A stretch of DNA of 64,000 nt from Eupeodes corollae (Eukaryota; Arthropoda; Insecta; Diptera; Syrphidae), in NCBI RefSeq assembly GCF_945859685.1, contig NC_079149.1:115541575-115605574 (forward strand), read 5' to 3'. Below are positions 36,199-46,063 of the stretch, one piece after another. Positions within the stretch are counted from its first letter, which is position 1; every line of letters begins with the position of its first letter. Below the pieces are notes generated by a model. It was not told the origin of the DNA and did not search any database. It saw only the letters and a program-made list of their open reading frames with translations. The position numbers and the translations under genes are program-made.

Positions 36199-37113
36199 TC
36201 AGTTTCTATCAAATCTATTACAATTTTGATGTTGATGTTCATGTACCATCCCTGTTGATATTTGCTGTTCTATTACATTTATTTCTTGATGATTGTTGTT
36301 TGACAGCATATTTTCTCTGACAGATGTGACAGCTGTTAAGTTTATAGAGTTGAACATATTTTGTAGTTCTGCTTCTCCGTTTTTGTTTAGATATTTTAAG
36401 ATATTGTTTTTGTTTAAATAAAATTTTGTATCATTAATTATAAGAGAATTGTTTTTAATTAATATTTTTTCTGCTGGGTTACATTTTTTGATTGCTTTTC
36501 TATAGCCAAGTAAAATGCGATTTTTAAGTTGTGATTGCTTACTCCGATCATGTTGTATATAGACACCCGTGCCTTTCAGTTTTTGTGTATTTTTTAACAT
36601 TTTCATTGCAATTTCATTCGAACCGGTGTTAAGTTTAAGTTTGATTGTGTTATTGTTTTCACTGAGTTTAACAGCTCTTGGCATTCGGGGTGCTTCGTTA
36701 TCCAGCAAAAGTTGGGTTATGTCATCAATTTTTTCTTGTGGATTATTGGTGCTAATGGGCATCGAAAATATTAAATTTTTTCCACGAATTTCACGACTTT
36801 GTAATTCGAGCTCTTCTTCTAAAGCACAGCAGCGTTTTTCAAACATTTGTATTTGATTGGATAACTCTCGGTTTTCTTGTCGTAGATGATCGATTTCTAA
36901 GTTTAACTTACCTATGTCATCTTTCGTTGCCAGATTGGCTATGGCCGTTTGTAGAGAACTATCAATGATACACCTGATTTGATTAAAATCTGATTGAGTC
37001 ATAGCCATTTTTCGGTTATATTTGAATACTTTGTTTAATCTGTTGATATTTGATTCAGGAATTCGTAATTCTTCTGGTGAAGTTTCGTGAATTTTTCTTT
37101 TATTGTCAGTCAT
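36199..37113 (-). CDS. LINE ORF1, RNA-binding chaperone-like protein
   Basis: This is an intact 304-residue frame. In LINEs of this type ORF1 protein coats the element RNA and acts as a nucleic-acid chaperone in the retrotransposition particle. Residues about 45-112 form a heptad-rich coiled coil (KLNLEIDHLRQENRELSNQ and on). An RRM-like segment follows, opening REIRGKNLIFSMP near residue 106-118. A basic C-terminal part has TGVYIQHDRSKQSQLKNRI near 185-203, then FYLNKNNILKYL. No CCHC zinc knuckles are present, so it is L1-type, not the gag-like ORF1 of jockey or I elements. The start is the first ATG after 5' UTR stops. The TGA stop (36201-36199) is in the same frame as ORF2. Confidence 0.8.
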   Translation of the reverse strand: MTDNKRKIHETSPEELRIPESNINRLNKVFKYNRKMAMTQSDFNQIRCIIDSSLQTAIANLATKDDIGKLNLEIDHLRQENRELSNQIQMFEKRCCALEEELELQSREIRGKNLIFSMPISTNNPQEKIDDITQLLLDNEAPRMPRAVKLSENNNTIKLKLNTGSNEIAMKMLKNTQKLKGTGVYIQHDRSKQSQLKNRILLGYRKAIKKCNPAEKILIKNNSLIINDTKFYLNKNNILKYLNKNGEAELQNMFNSINLTAVTSVRENMLSNNNHQEINVIEQQISTGMVHEHQHQNCNRFDRN

Positions 37114-37325
37114 GTGACACTTGTTTCAGATTAACAACCTATTTTTCAGCTTAATCACTATTGTTACCTTGAAATTTTAATTTGTATCCGTGTAATTGAA
37201 AGTGATCTTAAAGATAGTATACTTTTAGTATTTATTTAAATGTAAAAAATATTAAATATTGAAAATTGTAACGAGCGATGATAAACTTGAACTTTTCACT
37301 TTAACAGCAGTGTTGCCAATCATGG

Positions 37326-37333
37326 TCCCATGG
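37326..37333. repeat. candidate target-site duplication, right copy
   Basis: tcccatgg lies 213 bp upstream of the ORF1 start, a plausible 5' end. Eight bases alone are weak support. Confidence 0.5.
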
Positions 37334-38707
37334 TTTTTTTTTTGTCCATTAAAAAATAATTTTCATGCGGAATACAAAAACAAAATAACAAAAACTCTTC
37401 TATTTTCAATTAAACACTTTTCCGGTATAGTAAATCTTACTAAACATAAATTTCCCTAGGACAAAAATTCAATTCAATTTAATTTCCTTGAACATTCCCA
37501 ATACTAAAAAAAAGGAAATAATCTATTCCATTTTGTTTTTCGATAATGGGTCTGTTTAATGATGTTCTGTATGAATTAGAAGATGTTCCTGTCTCTTAGC
37601 AGAATTGTTTCGAAATGAATCCATCAAATAATGACAATTCTTCACATCGTTGGAAAATAAAGTGACGACATTTAAAGCAAAATTGCAACTTCTTTAATTT
37701 CATGCTTATTTGTATTTTGACGTCCGGAAGGAATTTGATTGTCGTGTTGTTGTCATTTACTTAATAAAACAAATTTTTGCGATAATTCTATCAAAATAAA
37801 ATGGAAATATCTTCCGACAATAAATAGTACAGTAATTTTAGAAACGGAAGTTGTAACCTTCTAAATTTTGTAAGTTTTGCAAATTACAAAAATCAACCTA
37901 TCTTAAATGTCAGATGGCAATATTGACTACGACTGCACCAAATGCATCATTACTAACTTAGGAAACTAAAAAAAAGTGCGTATACGCCCGGTGTATTTTT
38001 TAAATATTAGTTTTGTTTTTTCAAATTGTTAATGGTATACTTATAACAAAAAAAAACTTATTTGACATAGGTGCAATAAATTAAATAAAAAAAATGAGAT
38101 GTCTTCGATTTTTAATACAATTAACTGTTTAAGTAAAGCTTGTTGAAATAAAACCCCTGTTCAAAAATCACCTTCGAAGATTTATACTTTGAGTTCGCTC
38201 GTTGCCTTTTTTAATTTGACATACAAAATGTATAGGAGTTTTAGACAATTTTGTTTCACTAATGTGAATTTTTTTGAAAAGAAATTGACTAGCTTCTAAA
38301 AAAAATCAACATTTTTTCCTGAGCAAATCACACTTTTCAATGTTGTACAATGCCTGTTTCTTAAATCACATGTTGAAATAAGGAAAACAAAACATTTAAA
38401 AAAATAACACTTGCTTATTAATTCGAAACGGTTTTAAATATAGCATATTTAGAAAATTGTTGGAATCTTGGAATGCTTTCATATGTAGGGAGTCATCCAA
38501 ATTAAATAGTTAGACAATACCTTTGCTGGAAAAAAGTCTTCTAAAATGATTTGATTGCTTAAGTTATCACTTTAGCAATTGAAATGTATAAATATAAGGT
38601 TAATATACGCATAATGTTATTTAAATTTTGTTAGCCCCAAAAAGTAAAAAAAAAAAAGTTAGTAAAAACTCATCTAAAGTGCTTTAAACATGAGAGCAAA
38701 CAACAAA
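37334..38707. other. AT-rich DNA without recognisable gene
   Basis: Long A/T runs and no frame of note. Confidence 0.5.
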
Positions 38708-39087
38708 TGGACGAACAAACGTAATTTTACACATTTCAAAAAGTCAATTTCATCCAAAAACACATTTAAATTATAAGAAATCAATTGTCACTAATGTTGG
38801 GATAATAAAATTTGCATTTCGTTCTCTAAAACAGGAGCATTTTGTAAAAACAGTTTGGTAGTAACGAATTGCAGTGTGGTTACTACGAACTGTCAAACTC
38901 TATTCGCGTTCCACATACCATCCACACTACAACGAATAAATTGTTCGCGTTCAATTTAACCTCAAAATTACACTAGTCTTGTTTTGTCCGTTGAAAAGGG
39001 TGATTATAACTTGAGAATTCGTCGCTGTCTGCGAATAGAAATAGAACATACACAGTTCGCAGTTCGGAGCTCATGTACAAAAGGCTT
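38708..39087 (+). repeat. dispersed repeat family Z, copy 2
   Basis: About 380 bp, colinear with 19613-19995 at high identity: ggacgaacaaacg, cacatttaaattataagaaa, ttgcagtgtggttactacga, tctattcgcgttccacatac, cgctgtctgcgaatagaaat, cagttcgcagttcg. It differs mainly by an insertion of about 40 bp around 38975-39015. Confidence 0.72.
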
Positions 39088-40399
39088 AAGTGTGAAAGTC
39101 TGGATCCGCCCTTGTCTGGTGTAAATGTGGCCTTAGCCCTGCTAAGGACTTGACAAAAGATTTATTACAGAGAAGGCAAATAATAAGAACAAACTTAAAC
39201 AGATTCCCAACAAAATGGACTTATTTATTTTTTAAATAATTACACACTAATGTCAATGTAAACAATTTAGGAAATAGTTCTGCGCACCATTTTTCTCTGT
39301 CTAAATTAAAGTTTAACTTTTTGTATTTTTTGAATAACTTTAAAACATTTCTTATAAAACAAACTCATTTGTAAAAGTGCGTTAAATAAGTCTGCAACTA
39401 AAGGTGAACCAAATATCTTTTTGAACAAAACACAAAACCAAATTCTTTAAGTTTACCAAATCCAAATCAAACTCAATATACTCGTAGGTAGCTAAGAATA
39501 TATACCCGTACATACATTATAAGTTTGAAATTTTCTTTGAGTCGGTTTCTTTTTAAAGAAACTAAACATACATAAATATAAACATACTACTTATATACAT
39601 ACCTACGAGTACATACTACGTTCATAGTACATACCTAGGTTATGCAAAGTAATTTTGCTTTTTCTGTGTATAAGGTATAAAGTTTACGATCTATAATCTT
39701 TAATTTTCTAACGCAAATCTCTTTGAATCTTTTACCTTTCTACAAAGTTATTTTTTTTTGTAGAAATAAAAATAAAAGCAACACGACATCAAAAAGTAAA
39801 GAAAATAAATCAATTTCACCTGAAATATCCTTCTTACTTTATATACATTTTTAAACTAGCTTAATCTTGGATGATGTTTGAGGAGAGGGGGGGAGGTAGT
39901 AGCTAAAAAAAACACAAACCTACCTACCAAAGAAATACATATGTTTGTTGTAGGTACATCAAAGCTTCGTTTGACTACTTAATCTTCATTTATTGACAAA
40001 CTATTTCAATTCATCAAAAATTCACAAACATATCAGAATAAAGGTAATTCCTTTGGGTATTATTCGTCGAGGTCAAAAAAAGAAACAAAACAAAAGGAAA
40101 TCAAAACCATCAAAAAAGGTAAAGCAAACATTTCAAATCATACAAATCCACCCGCCCAAAAAAAAAGAAACCTAAAGCAATATTGTCCTCGTTAAGGAAG
40201 TAAACAATTGAACACACAAAACTATAATCTCTCTCAATCGGTATAAAGTGATATAATATGTATCTTCTATAGAAAGGAGACACAAAATTCAAATCTAATT
40301 GTTCCTATATTGTTTCAACTAAGGTTTTCGAATCGATTTTCTGTCCAAAATAAGCTTTTCTAATGCAACAGTCGAGTTGTCCTCATCAAGCCGTCACGC
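39088..40399. other. noncoding DNA without recognisable gene
   Basis: Contains a palindromic AT stretch with gtacatac and ctcgta words typical of fly intergenic DNA (39480-39640), a G run at 39879-39893, and small frames with no domain. Confidence 0.5.
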
Positions 40400-41670
40400 T
40401 ACAAATTAAACCTATATATCGAGGTTTGCCGTCAAAGAACCACAACAATCATCTCAAACACACATGCATCCTTCCTAAAGCATCTTGACCATCATCATCA
40501 TCGTCATCATCACCAGCATCACCATCACTAGCATCAGCATCACTTTGAAAGATGCTTCTATTTGCAACCATCACCCAACCCGCACACAGCATCCAATCCC
40601 CATAGCTATATGTATCTACTCTCTAATCCAAGTGCTAATTGCTTGTTGAGAAATAATCAATGGCACAACACACAGTTAAGTGGCATAGAAAATAGACAAT
40701 AACGCGCCACCACATAAGATCAAGTTCAAAATACCGCATTTACGGAATAATATGTCCAGATTTCCATAGCTATGCAAAAAGATACAATAAGAATCTATAT
40801 ATCTCTGGCTGTCTCTCTCTTTCTTCAATTGATTGTGATTGACTGGGGATTTGCTGGCGGGAGGTAAAGGCTGAAAGCCTGAAGTTGAAGCTTAAGCTTA
40901 TAAAAGAAGATGACACGACTCGAAGACCATCAAGACAACCAAGATGACCAACAAAACGAGTCAGCTGATATGTTCTCGTTGGATTAATTGAACAACAATT
41001 GCTAATTCTCTAGAAGCATTCTGATGCTTCATCTTCTTCTTTATAAACTTGTACATATCTGTATATCTCTCTAAACGCACATCTCTGGTTTATTGTCCCA
41101 CAATAATTGCAGATTGTTCAATTGTGGTCTTCAGATTCTCGCACAAACATCACATCCACAATCCACATCCTATCCAGATAATTTGCCCCGGAGAAAATAT
41201 ACAAATTTATCTTTTACTCGGTCTTGGTCCAGTCTCCTTCCTTCTCCAATCCCGTCTCCAATGCACAGTTCGGACCGTGTCCAGTCCAGTTTATATACCA
41301 TGTACCTTGTACTTCATCTACTTCTTTTCTTTCAAATCCATCAGCTTCAGAACACAGCAAATGGAGAAGGAGAAGCTCAAGGCAGAAGGTAGAAGCAGAC
41401 AAAGTCAGAGTATAAAATTATTATGGGGTGAAACGTGTTTACATTGGCCATTTACGGTCAAAGCATTTTTCCATCATCATCTTTCTTCCTATACATTGCC
41501 CGCAATATCTGCAATTGATGGGGTTAAAATAACAACAACAAAAGAAAATGATAAAAAGAAAATCGAAAAAGAAAACAAAAAAACAGTATTTCAAAGATTG
41601 GAAAAGCATGAATAGTGTGTGTTGTGTTCAATAAACGAGTTTGTACCAAAGCAAAGTGTACACGAGTAAT
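40400..41670. other. GC-richer block with simple triplets, possible regulatory DNA
   Basis: Holds a CAT/CAG-type triplet tract (40489-40552) and pyrimidine-rich stretches (41222-41340). A 188-codon frame (41049-41615) overlaps shorter frames on both strands. Its translation has a low-complexity Lys-rich end and no domain, so I do not call it a gene. Weak TATA-like words occur (tataaaag at 40899). It could hold a promoter or noncoding exon for the downstream gene. Confidence 0.35.
40489..40552 (+). repeat. imperfect CAT triplet microsatellite
   Basis: catcatcatcatcgtcatca and further CAT/CAG units, interrupted. Confidence 0.8.
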
Positions 41671-41861
41671 AGCTTTTATAGCTTAGCTATAGCCGGCATT
41701 TTGCTGCTTTTATGGGTCTTTTCAAAAATCAACAACTACAACAACAACAAAATATAAAAAAAGAAGAAAAATATACTGCTTTAGAGGTCAGTGTCGTTCA
41801 AACATAAAATATACAATATATTTACAACATTCCTGTCAAGCTCTGGTCCGGCTCCGAAACT

Positions 41862-43165
41862 GGGAGCAAGCTCTGATGTGTTGTTGTTGAAAATTGTGTG
41901 ATTTGTTCGTTGCGTACAATATTATTGTCAGGATTGCCAGATTGGGCTACTATTTTTTTCAAAATGGCCATCAAAACATTCAGTGTGACAGATTAATCAT
42001 AATTGAGCTATAAGTAGCCCAAATCTATTTTCTGATTAGACGTTTTTGTTTTTTTTTTTAGATCAGAAAATAGCTTTGAACAGATTCCGAGCATACCGAA
42101 CGTGTTCTGAACAAAGTGTGTTCCGAGCGCTCAGAATTATTTTTGAAACATAACTAAACATTTAGCTGACATTGTTTGACATTTGTCAATTTTCTTCTAC
42201 AGAAACAAATTTCAAAACTTTAACTACAATAAGAACACTAATTAGGTCCGTTGGGTACCTTTATAAAACAATCAAGTTTTACAAAAAATTACGAAATTTA
42301 ACTAAATCCTGTTCGCGTACTCAAAAGTTTCGTAGTTTTTCGTAAAAGAGAGAACGCTCACGAGAGAGTAAAATATTTCCCAAACTGCGAATTTTCGCGC
42401 AAGAAATTTCTTTGGACTGATTTGTGAAAAGTATCAAATTTAATAGAACTTCAAATAAATAAAAGAAATTGTTCGCTTTTGCTGTCGCTTATAAAAGTAA
42501 AAATTTTGTTCCCAAAGAACCGCAACAAGATTGCAATTTTCAAGTTTTAATTTAATTTTATTTGGGCTATTATTTGGGCTACTCTTGGAGCTCCTATTTT
42601 AGGCTACATTATATTTTAAAATTAAAATATCGAGCTAGATTAGGACGAACTGAAAGCAAGCTCTGATGTGTTAATGCTGAAATTTGTGTGACATGTTCGT
42701 TTCGTAGGCTTGTCAGATTGAGCTACTTTTCGGAAATTGGTCAATCTTTTTCTAAAATGCCTGACAAAAAATTAGTTTGACATCATTATATTTAGGCTAA
42801 AAGTAGCTCCAATCTATTTAGCACACAATTTACTTATGTGATTAGCGTAACGAACACAAGGATGCAAATTACTTTAATCTTGAGTCTAAGAATATCCCAA
42901 CTTTATATTGTTTTTTTGACAGCTCAAAACGTTTTCTGCATTAATATTGATACCTCTTCTGTTTTTATAAAGAAAAACATTTTTTGTATAGAAATTAAGC
43001 TATTAGAAATGGCGATCTCAAGGCAACGTAGTCTGAGATCCAATTAGCGCTGTAGAGCGCTGTTTTGATAAATTTAGCTATTATTTGGGCTACTTTTTGA
43101 GCTTCGATTTTGAGCTACAATTACTTTATAAATCCCTCCAGAGTGAGCTAGTTCAGGACATGGCA
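41862..43165 (+). repeat. tandem duplication of a noncoding element
   Basis: Copy one (41862-42651) and copy two (42652-43165) share their beginnings (agcaagctctgatgtgtt, gaaaattgtgtga or gaaatttgtgtga, tgttcgtt, ttgccagattgggctac or tgtcagattgagctac) and their ends (gctattatttgggctact, gagcttcgattttgagctac or gagctcctattttaggctac, gagctag, ggacgaac or ggacatgg). Copy two is about 280 bp shorter in the middle. Inside each half the word ttgggctac faces its complement gtagcccaa, so each repeat may fold back. Probably a TIR-type non-autonomous element duplicated in place. Confidence 0.65.
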
Positions 43166-43855
43166 ACCCTGTGTATTGTGTGTGTGATGTGTGTCCTCGG
43201 AATGCATCATACCACCAGTACAGACGAGGGACGAGGCGCTCTCAATTTAATTTGTTGGACTTAGATTAGAGTGTTTCTGTTTATACTCGTCGTGTCGTAC
43301 GTCGTTTGTCGTCGTTGTCGTACTTATATTATATTATATATGCCTTCAAGCCACAACACATTGTTGCATTTGTCACAAATTAAAGTGTGCGGTGTGTGTG
43401 GAATCTTGTTTTATTGAGTAAAAATAAATTGAATCAATTAAAATTGTGATACTTCACTTTTGGCGTTGATTAATGTTCATATTATGTATGTACATGTCCT
43501 ACAATGTTGTCCATTTTAGAAAACAAACATTTTTGGTTTATTTTGTCTCGAGAGATTTAAGGAACTGATAAAGCATAGAAATGCTTTTATTTAATAAATC
43601 AATTAATCTATTATTTAGAAATGTAATTTTTGATTGAGTAAAGACTTTTCACATCAATTAGATAGTTTAAAGATTTTTAAAAACTATTTCCATACATTTA
43701 GATAAAACTTAATGTCCACTAATATAAATGTTTATTACATATTTTGTTTGAATGAAACAGAAGGTATTTTCATTTTAGGAAAACTAAACAAATGCAGATC
43801 CATAAACTTAAAAAAAAAACATCAGCTTCAAGATTAAGATCAATCATTTATCATA
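43166..43855. other. noncoding DNA, first part GC-richer
   Basis: 43180-43400 holds CGT-rich words (tcgtcgtgtcgtacgtcgtt) and a GT-rich piece ending near a possible gene promoter region. The rest is AT-rich. No transcription start can be fixed. Confidence 0.35.
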
Positions 43856-44029
43856 GAACATGTTTGATGCAGCATGCTTCAAATCAACATGCTTGATCTA
43901 ACACTTTTGGATGCAAATTCTTCGATGCAACATTTTTGGTCCAACATTTTCGATACAACATGTTTGATAAAACATGCTCAATTCAACATGCTCGATACAA
44001 CGTGTTTGATGTAACATGTTTGTTATAAC
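43856..44029 (+). repeat. degenerate 14-15 bp minisatellite
   Basis: About twelve units with the core GATxCAACATGxTT: gaacatgtttgatgcagcat, gcttcaaatcaacatg, cttgatctaacactt, ttcgatgcaacattt, ttggtccaacatttt, cgatacaacatgttt, gataaaacatgctc, aattcaacatgctc, gatacaacgtgttt, gatgtaacatgttt. All frames contain stops, so it does not encode a peptide repeat. Confidence 0.8.
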
Positions 44030-44221
44030 TTATTTTATATATCACAAAATTTCTGTGGCCTCTTTGAGAAATAACACAGTCAGCAAACTTTTCTTGCACC
44101 GTGAATCGTTCCATATTTAATAATGGCAATAGCTATATGTTTTACCTGCCAAGTGTCAAAAGATGACATAGATGGAAGTGACAGCTGCCCAAAAAGCTGG
44201 TTTTTCACAAAAAAACTCTTA

Positions 44222-44745
44222 GGGCCCCCGCAGACTGCAGAATTTTTATCGGCCGATAGTTTGGTCGGCTTCTTAATCATTATAGAGAGGAATGCATATG
44301 CGCACACTACAGCGATTCATTATCGGCCGATAAAAAAGTTTGATGGGCATTATTACATTCAAACTAATCTGTCGACTGTTTTATTGGCGCATACACACCA
44401 ACGCATACATGACGATTGTTTAGTCGGCCGATAGTTCAGTTCGCTCTGTGATTTGGTGTCATGTGCGTATATTTTGAATATGGCGTCGCCCAAATCACAA
44501 TTGTTGATTGTAGAAGTTCCGTCGAAAAGTTGATTGAAGGAGTCGAGAAAAGACCTGCGCTTTATAAAAAAAAATTTTAAAAGAGTACTCTTACGCGAAT
44601 GTTCGAGAATAGTCGGCCGGCTGTTAGATAGTCTACGCCCTGTTCACCAAATAAACTGTTTAGTTGGCTCGGTATGCGCACTTTCAGCCCAACCCGACTA
44701 AACTATCAGCGAATAAAAAGTCTGCAGTGCAGTCTGCGGGGGCCC
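44222..44745. mobile_element. PIF/Harbinger-type MITE
   Basis: 524 bp flanked by TTA on both sides (44219-44221 and 44746-44748), the 3-bp target duplication of PIF/Harbinger elements. The left end gggcccccgcagactgcaga and the right end, read backwards, gggcccccgcagactgcact are inverted and continue with ttttatcggccgatagttt against tttttattcgctgatagttt. Several tcggccgata palindromes repeat inside. No transposase or Myb-like frame is present, so it is non-autonomous. Its interior is rich in CpG compared with its surroundings. Confidence 0.85.
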
Positions 44746-44748
44746 TTA

Positions 44749-45137
44749 TTGGGCAACCCTACAGGATCTTCTTCCGACTTCATTTAGTTCTATTCAAAAG
44801 TAGAGCTTGTATCGTTCTCATTTCATTTGCATGGAAAAAATGTTGCCTTATATTTGACTCAAAAGTACCAATTCTTACAAGACCATCACATTCTCTAACT
44901 ATAATTTATCTACTATTTTTAAGTAAAGACAACGGAGTGGAAACTTTCATTTTGAGAATCTAAGTTCGGTTGAATCCGAACTTTGGCATCTTAAATGAAA
45001 TGCCAATTTGTCTTCATGTGATGGATGCTCTTTTTCATCCTCCTTTCACCACCTTATCACACATCTAATCAAAATTTAAAATAAATTTTATTCTTGCAAA
45101 AATAAAAATATTTTCTTTTTTCTCACGTTCATTTCAG
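44749..45137. other. spacer, possible end of a 5' intron
   Basis: A pyrimidine-rich stretch leads to ttcatttcag at 45128-45137, a good acceptor. No coding sequence seen. Confidence 0.4.
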
Positions 45138-45883
45138 ATTTCAGCACCTGAAGCATTCAACAAAAGAAGCAAAAGAAGAAGAGAATAAATCGTGACTGAG
45201 TATGCCTCCACTTCAAACCGCGACCGATGTGCAACAATGATGAGGAGCAAAATATATACCAATTTGCATAAATCGTAGTGTTATAACTATCTTATTGGAC
45301 TGGCGGCGGACCACGATGCAGAAATAATGTTAATCCGAAACATAAATCAAAACCAACTGTGATTCAAAAAGTCAGATTTCCAACAATTAATAAAAATATA
45401 AAAAATACTCTCAAAAGCTTCATACAAGTTCAAAGTCTCAGAAACAACATCGAGTCGAACCCATCATCATCATTGTCGTAGCATTTGTTTGAAGCAGAAA
45501 CCAATGACCGGCATCGGAAAAACTAAATTGGACATTTTTAATGAGCAAGAAAATGTCGAATGCAGACACAACAAGTCCAACAATAAGAAGCATCTCATCA
45601 TTTTGTGACTAAACATTTTCCTTTGTTTGTTAATGTTGCCCGATCTGTTGCAGCTACATTAAAAGAAATTGAATTTTATTTGAGATTTTGTTGTTGTTTT
45701 AAGTTCGGCTTAGAATTTATTATTTTTCGATTGCAATTTGCTTTATGTTTTCTCATCATTTTAAAATCGCTTTTATGTTCGTTTTTATGTGATAAACCGT
45801 CTAAATTCCTCGAGAGTTAAAAAACAAACAACTTAAACGTCCCCTCATCCCGCAAAAACAAAAAATAAAAAACAAAATTCACT
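45138..45883 (+). promoter_or_regulatory. Pgant5: probable 5' UTR exon of Pgant5
   Basis: A strong acceptor (polypyrimidine then ttcatttcag, ending at 45137) opens a stretch that runs without a donor to the coding start. It contains several short upstream ATG frames and an in-frame TAA (45866-45868) 18 nt before the start, so coding begins at 45884. The upstream exon and promoter are not identified. Confidence 0.4.
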
Positions 45884-46063
45884 ATGACGAACCTAAACGT
45901 GTCGAGAATGTTACGTGGAAGACTACGATCAAATACGTGCCGGATAGTATTACTTACATCGCTCGTATGGGTGATAATAGATTTAATATTAATTACAAAT
46001 TACTCGGATTGTATAAGCAGCGACGGATGGCGGTGTAAACGGCCAGGCGAATATGATGTTGAG
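45884..46063 (+). CDS. Pgant5: Pgant5 coding exon 1: cytoplasmic tail and membrane anchor
   Basis: Residues 1-60. A short basic tail (RMLRGRLRSNTCR) is followed by a hydrophobic anchor, then the start of the lumenal stem (DGWRCKRPGEYDVE). Donor GAG/gtaagt, phase 0. Confidence 0.9.

Larger units (their letters stand above)
32752..37325 (-). mobile_element. nearly complete non-LTR retrotransposon (LINE)
   Basis: About 4.57 kb on the minus strand: 5' UTR (about 210 bp), ORF1 (36199-37113), ORF2 with APE-type endonuclease, reverse transcriptase and a C-terminal Cys/His motif (32938-36198), a short 3' UTR, and a microsatellite tail of (TAAG)n on the + strand. The octamer tcccatgg flanks both ends (32744-32751 and 37326-37333) and may be the target-site duplication. 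The L1-type ORF1, APE endonuclease, lack of RNase H and microsatellite tail suggest the CR1/L2/Daphne-like group. The clade is my inference and needs a tree. Only one clear nonsense codon interrupts ORF2, so the insertion is fairly young. Confidence 0.88.

Noticed and set aside
41049..41615. 188-codon open frame on the + strand
   Set aside because: No domain, a low-complexity Lys/Glu-rich end, and several overlapping frames on both strands in a locally GC-richer block. It looks like chance openness.
43856..44029. CRISPR-like array
   Set aside because: Units are 14-15 bp with no unique spacers, in animal nuclear DNA. It is a minisatellite.
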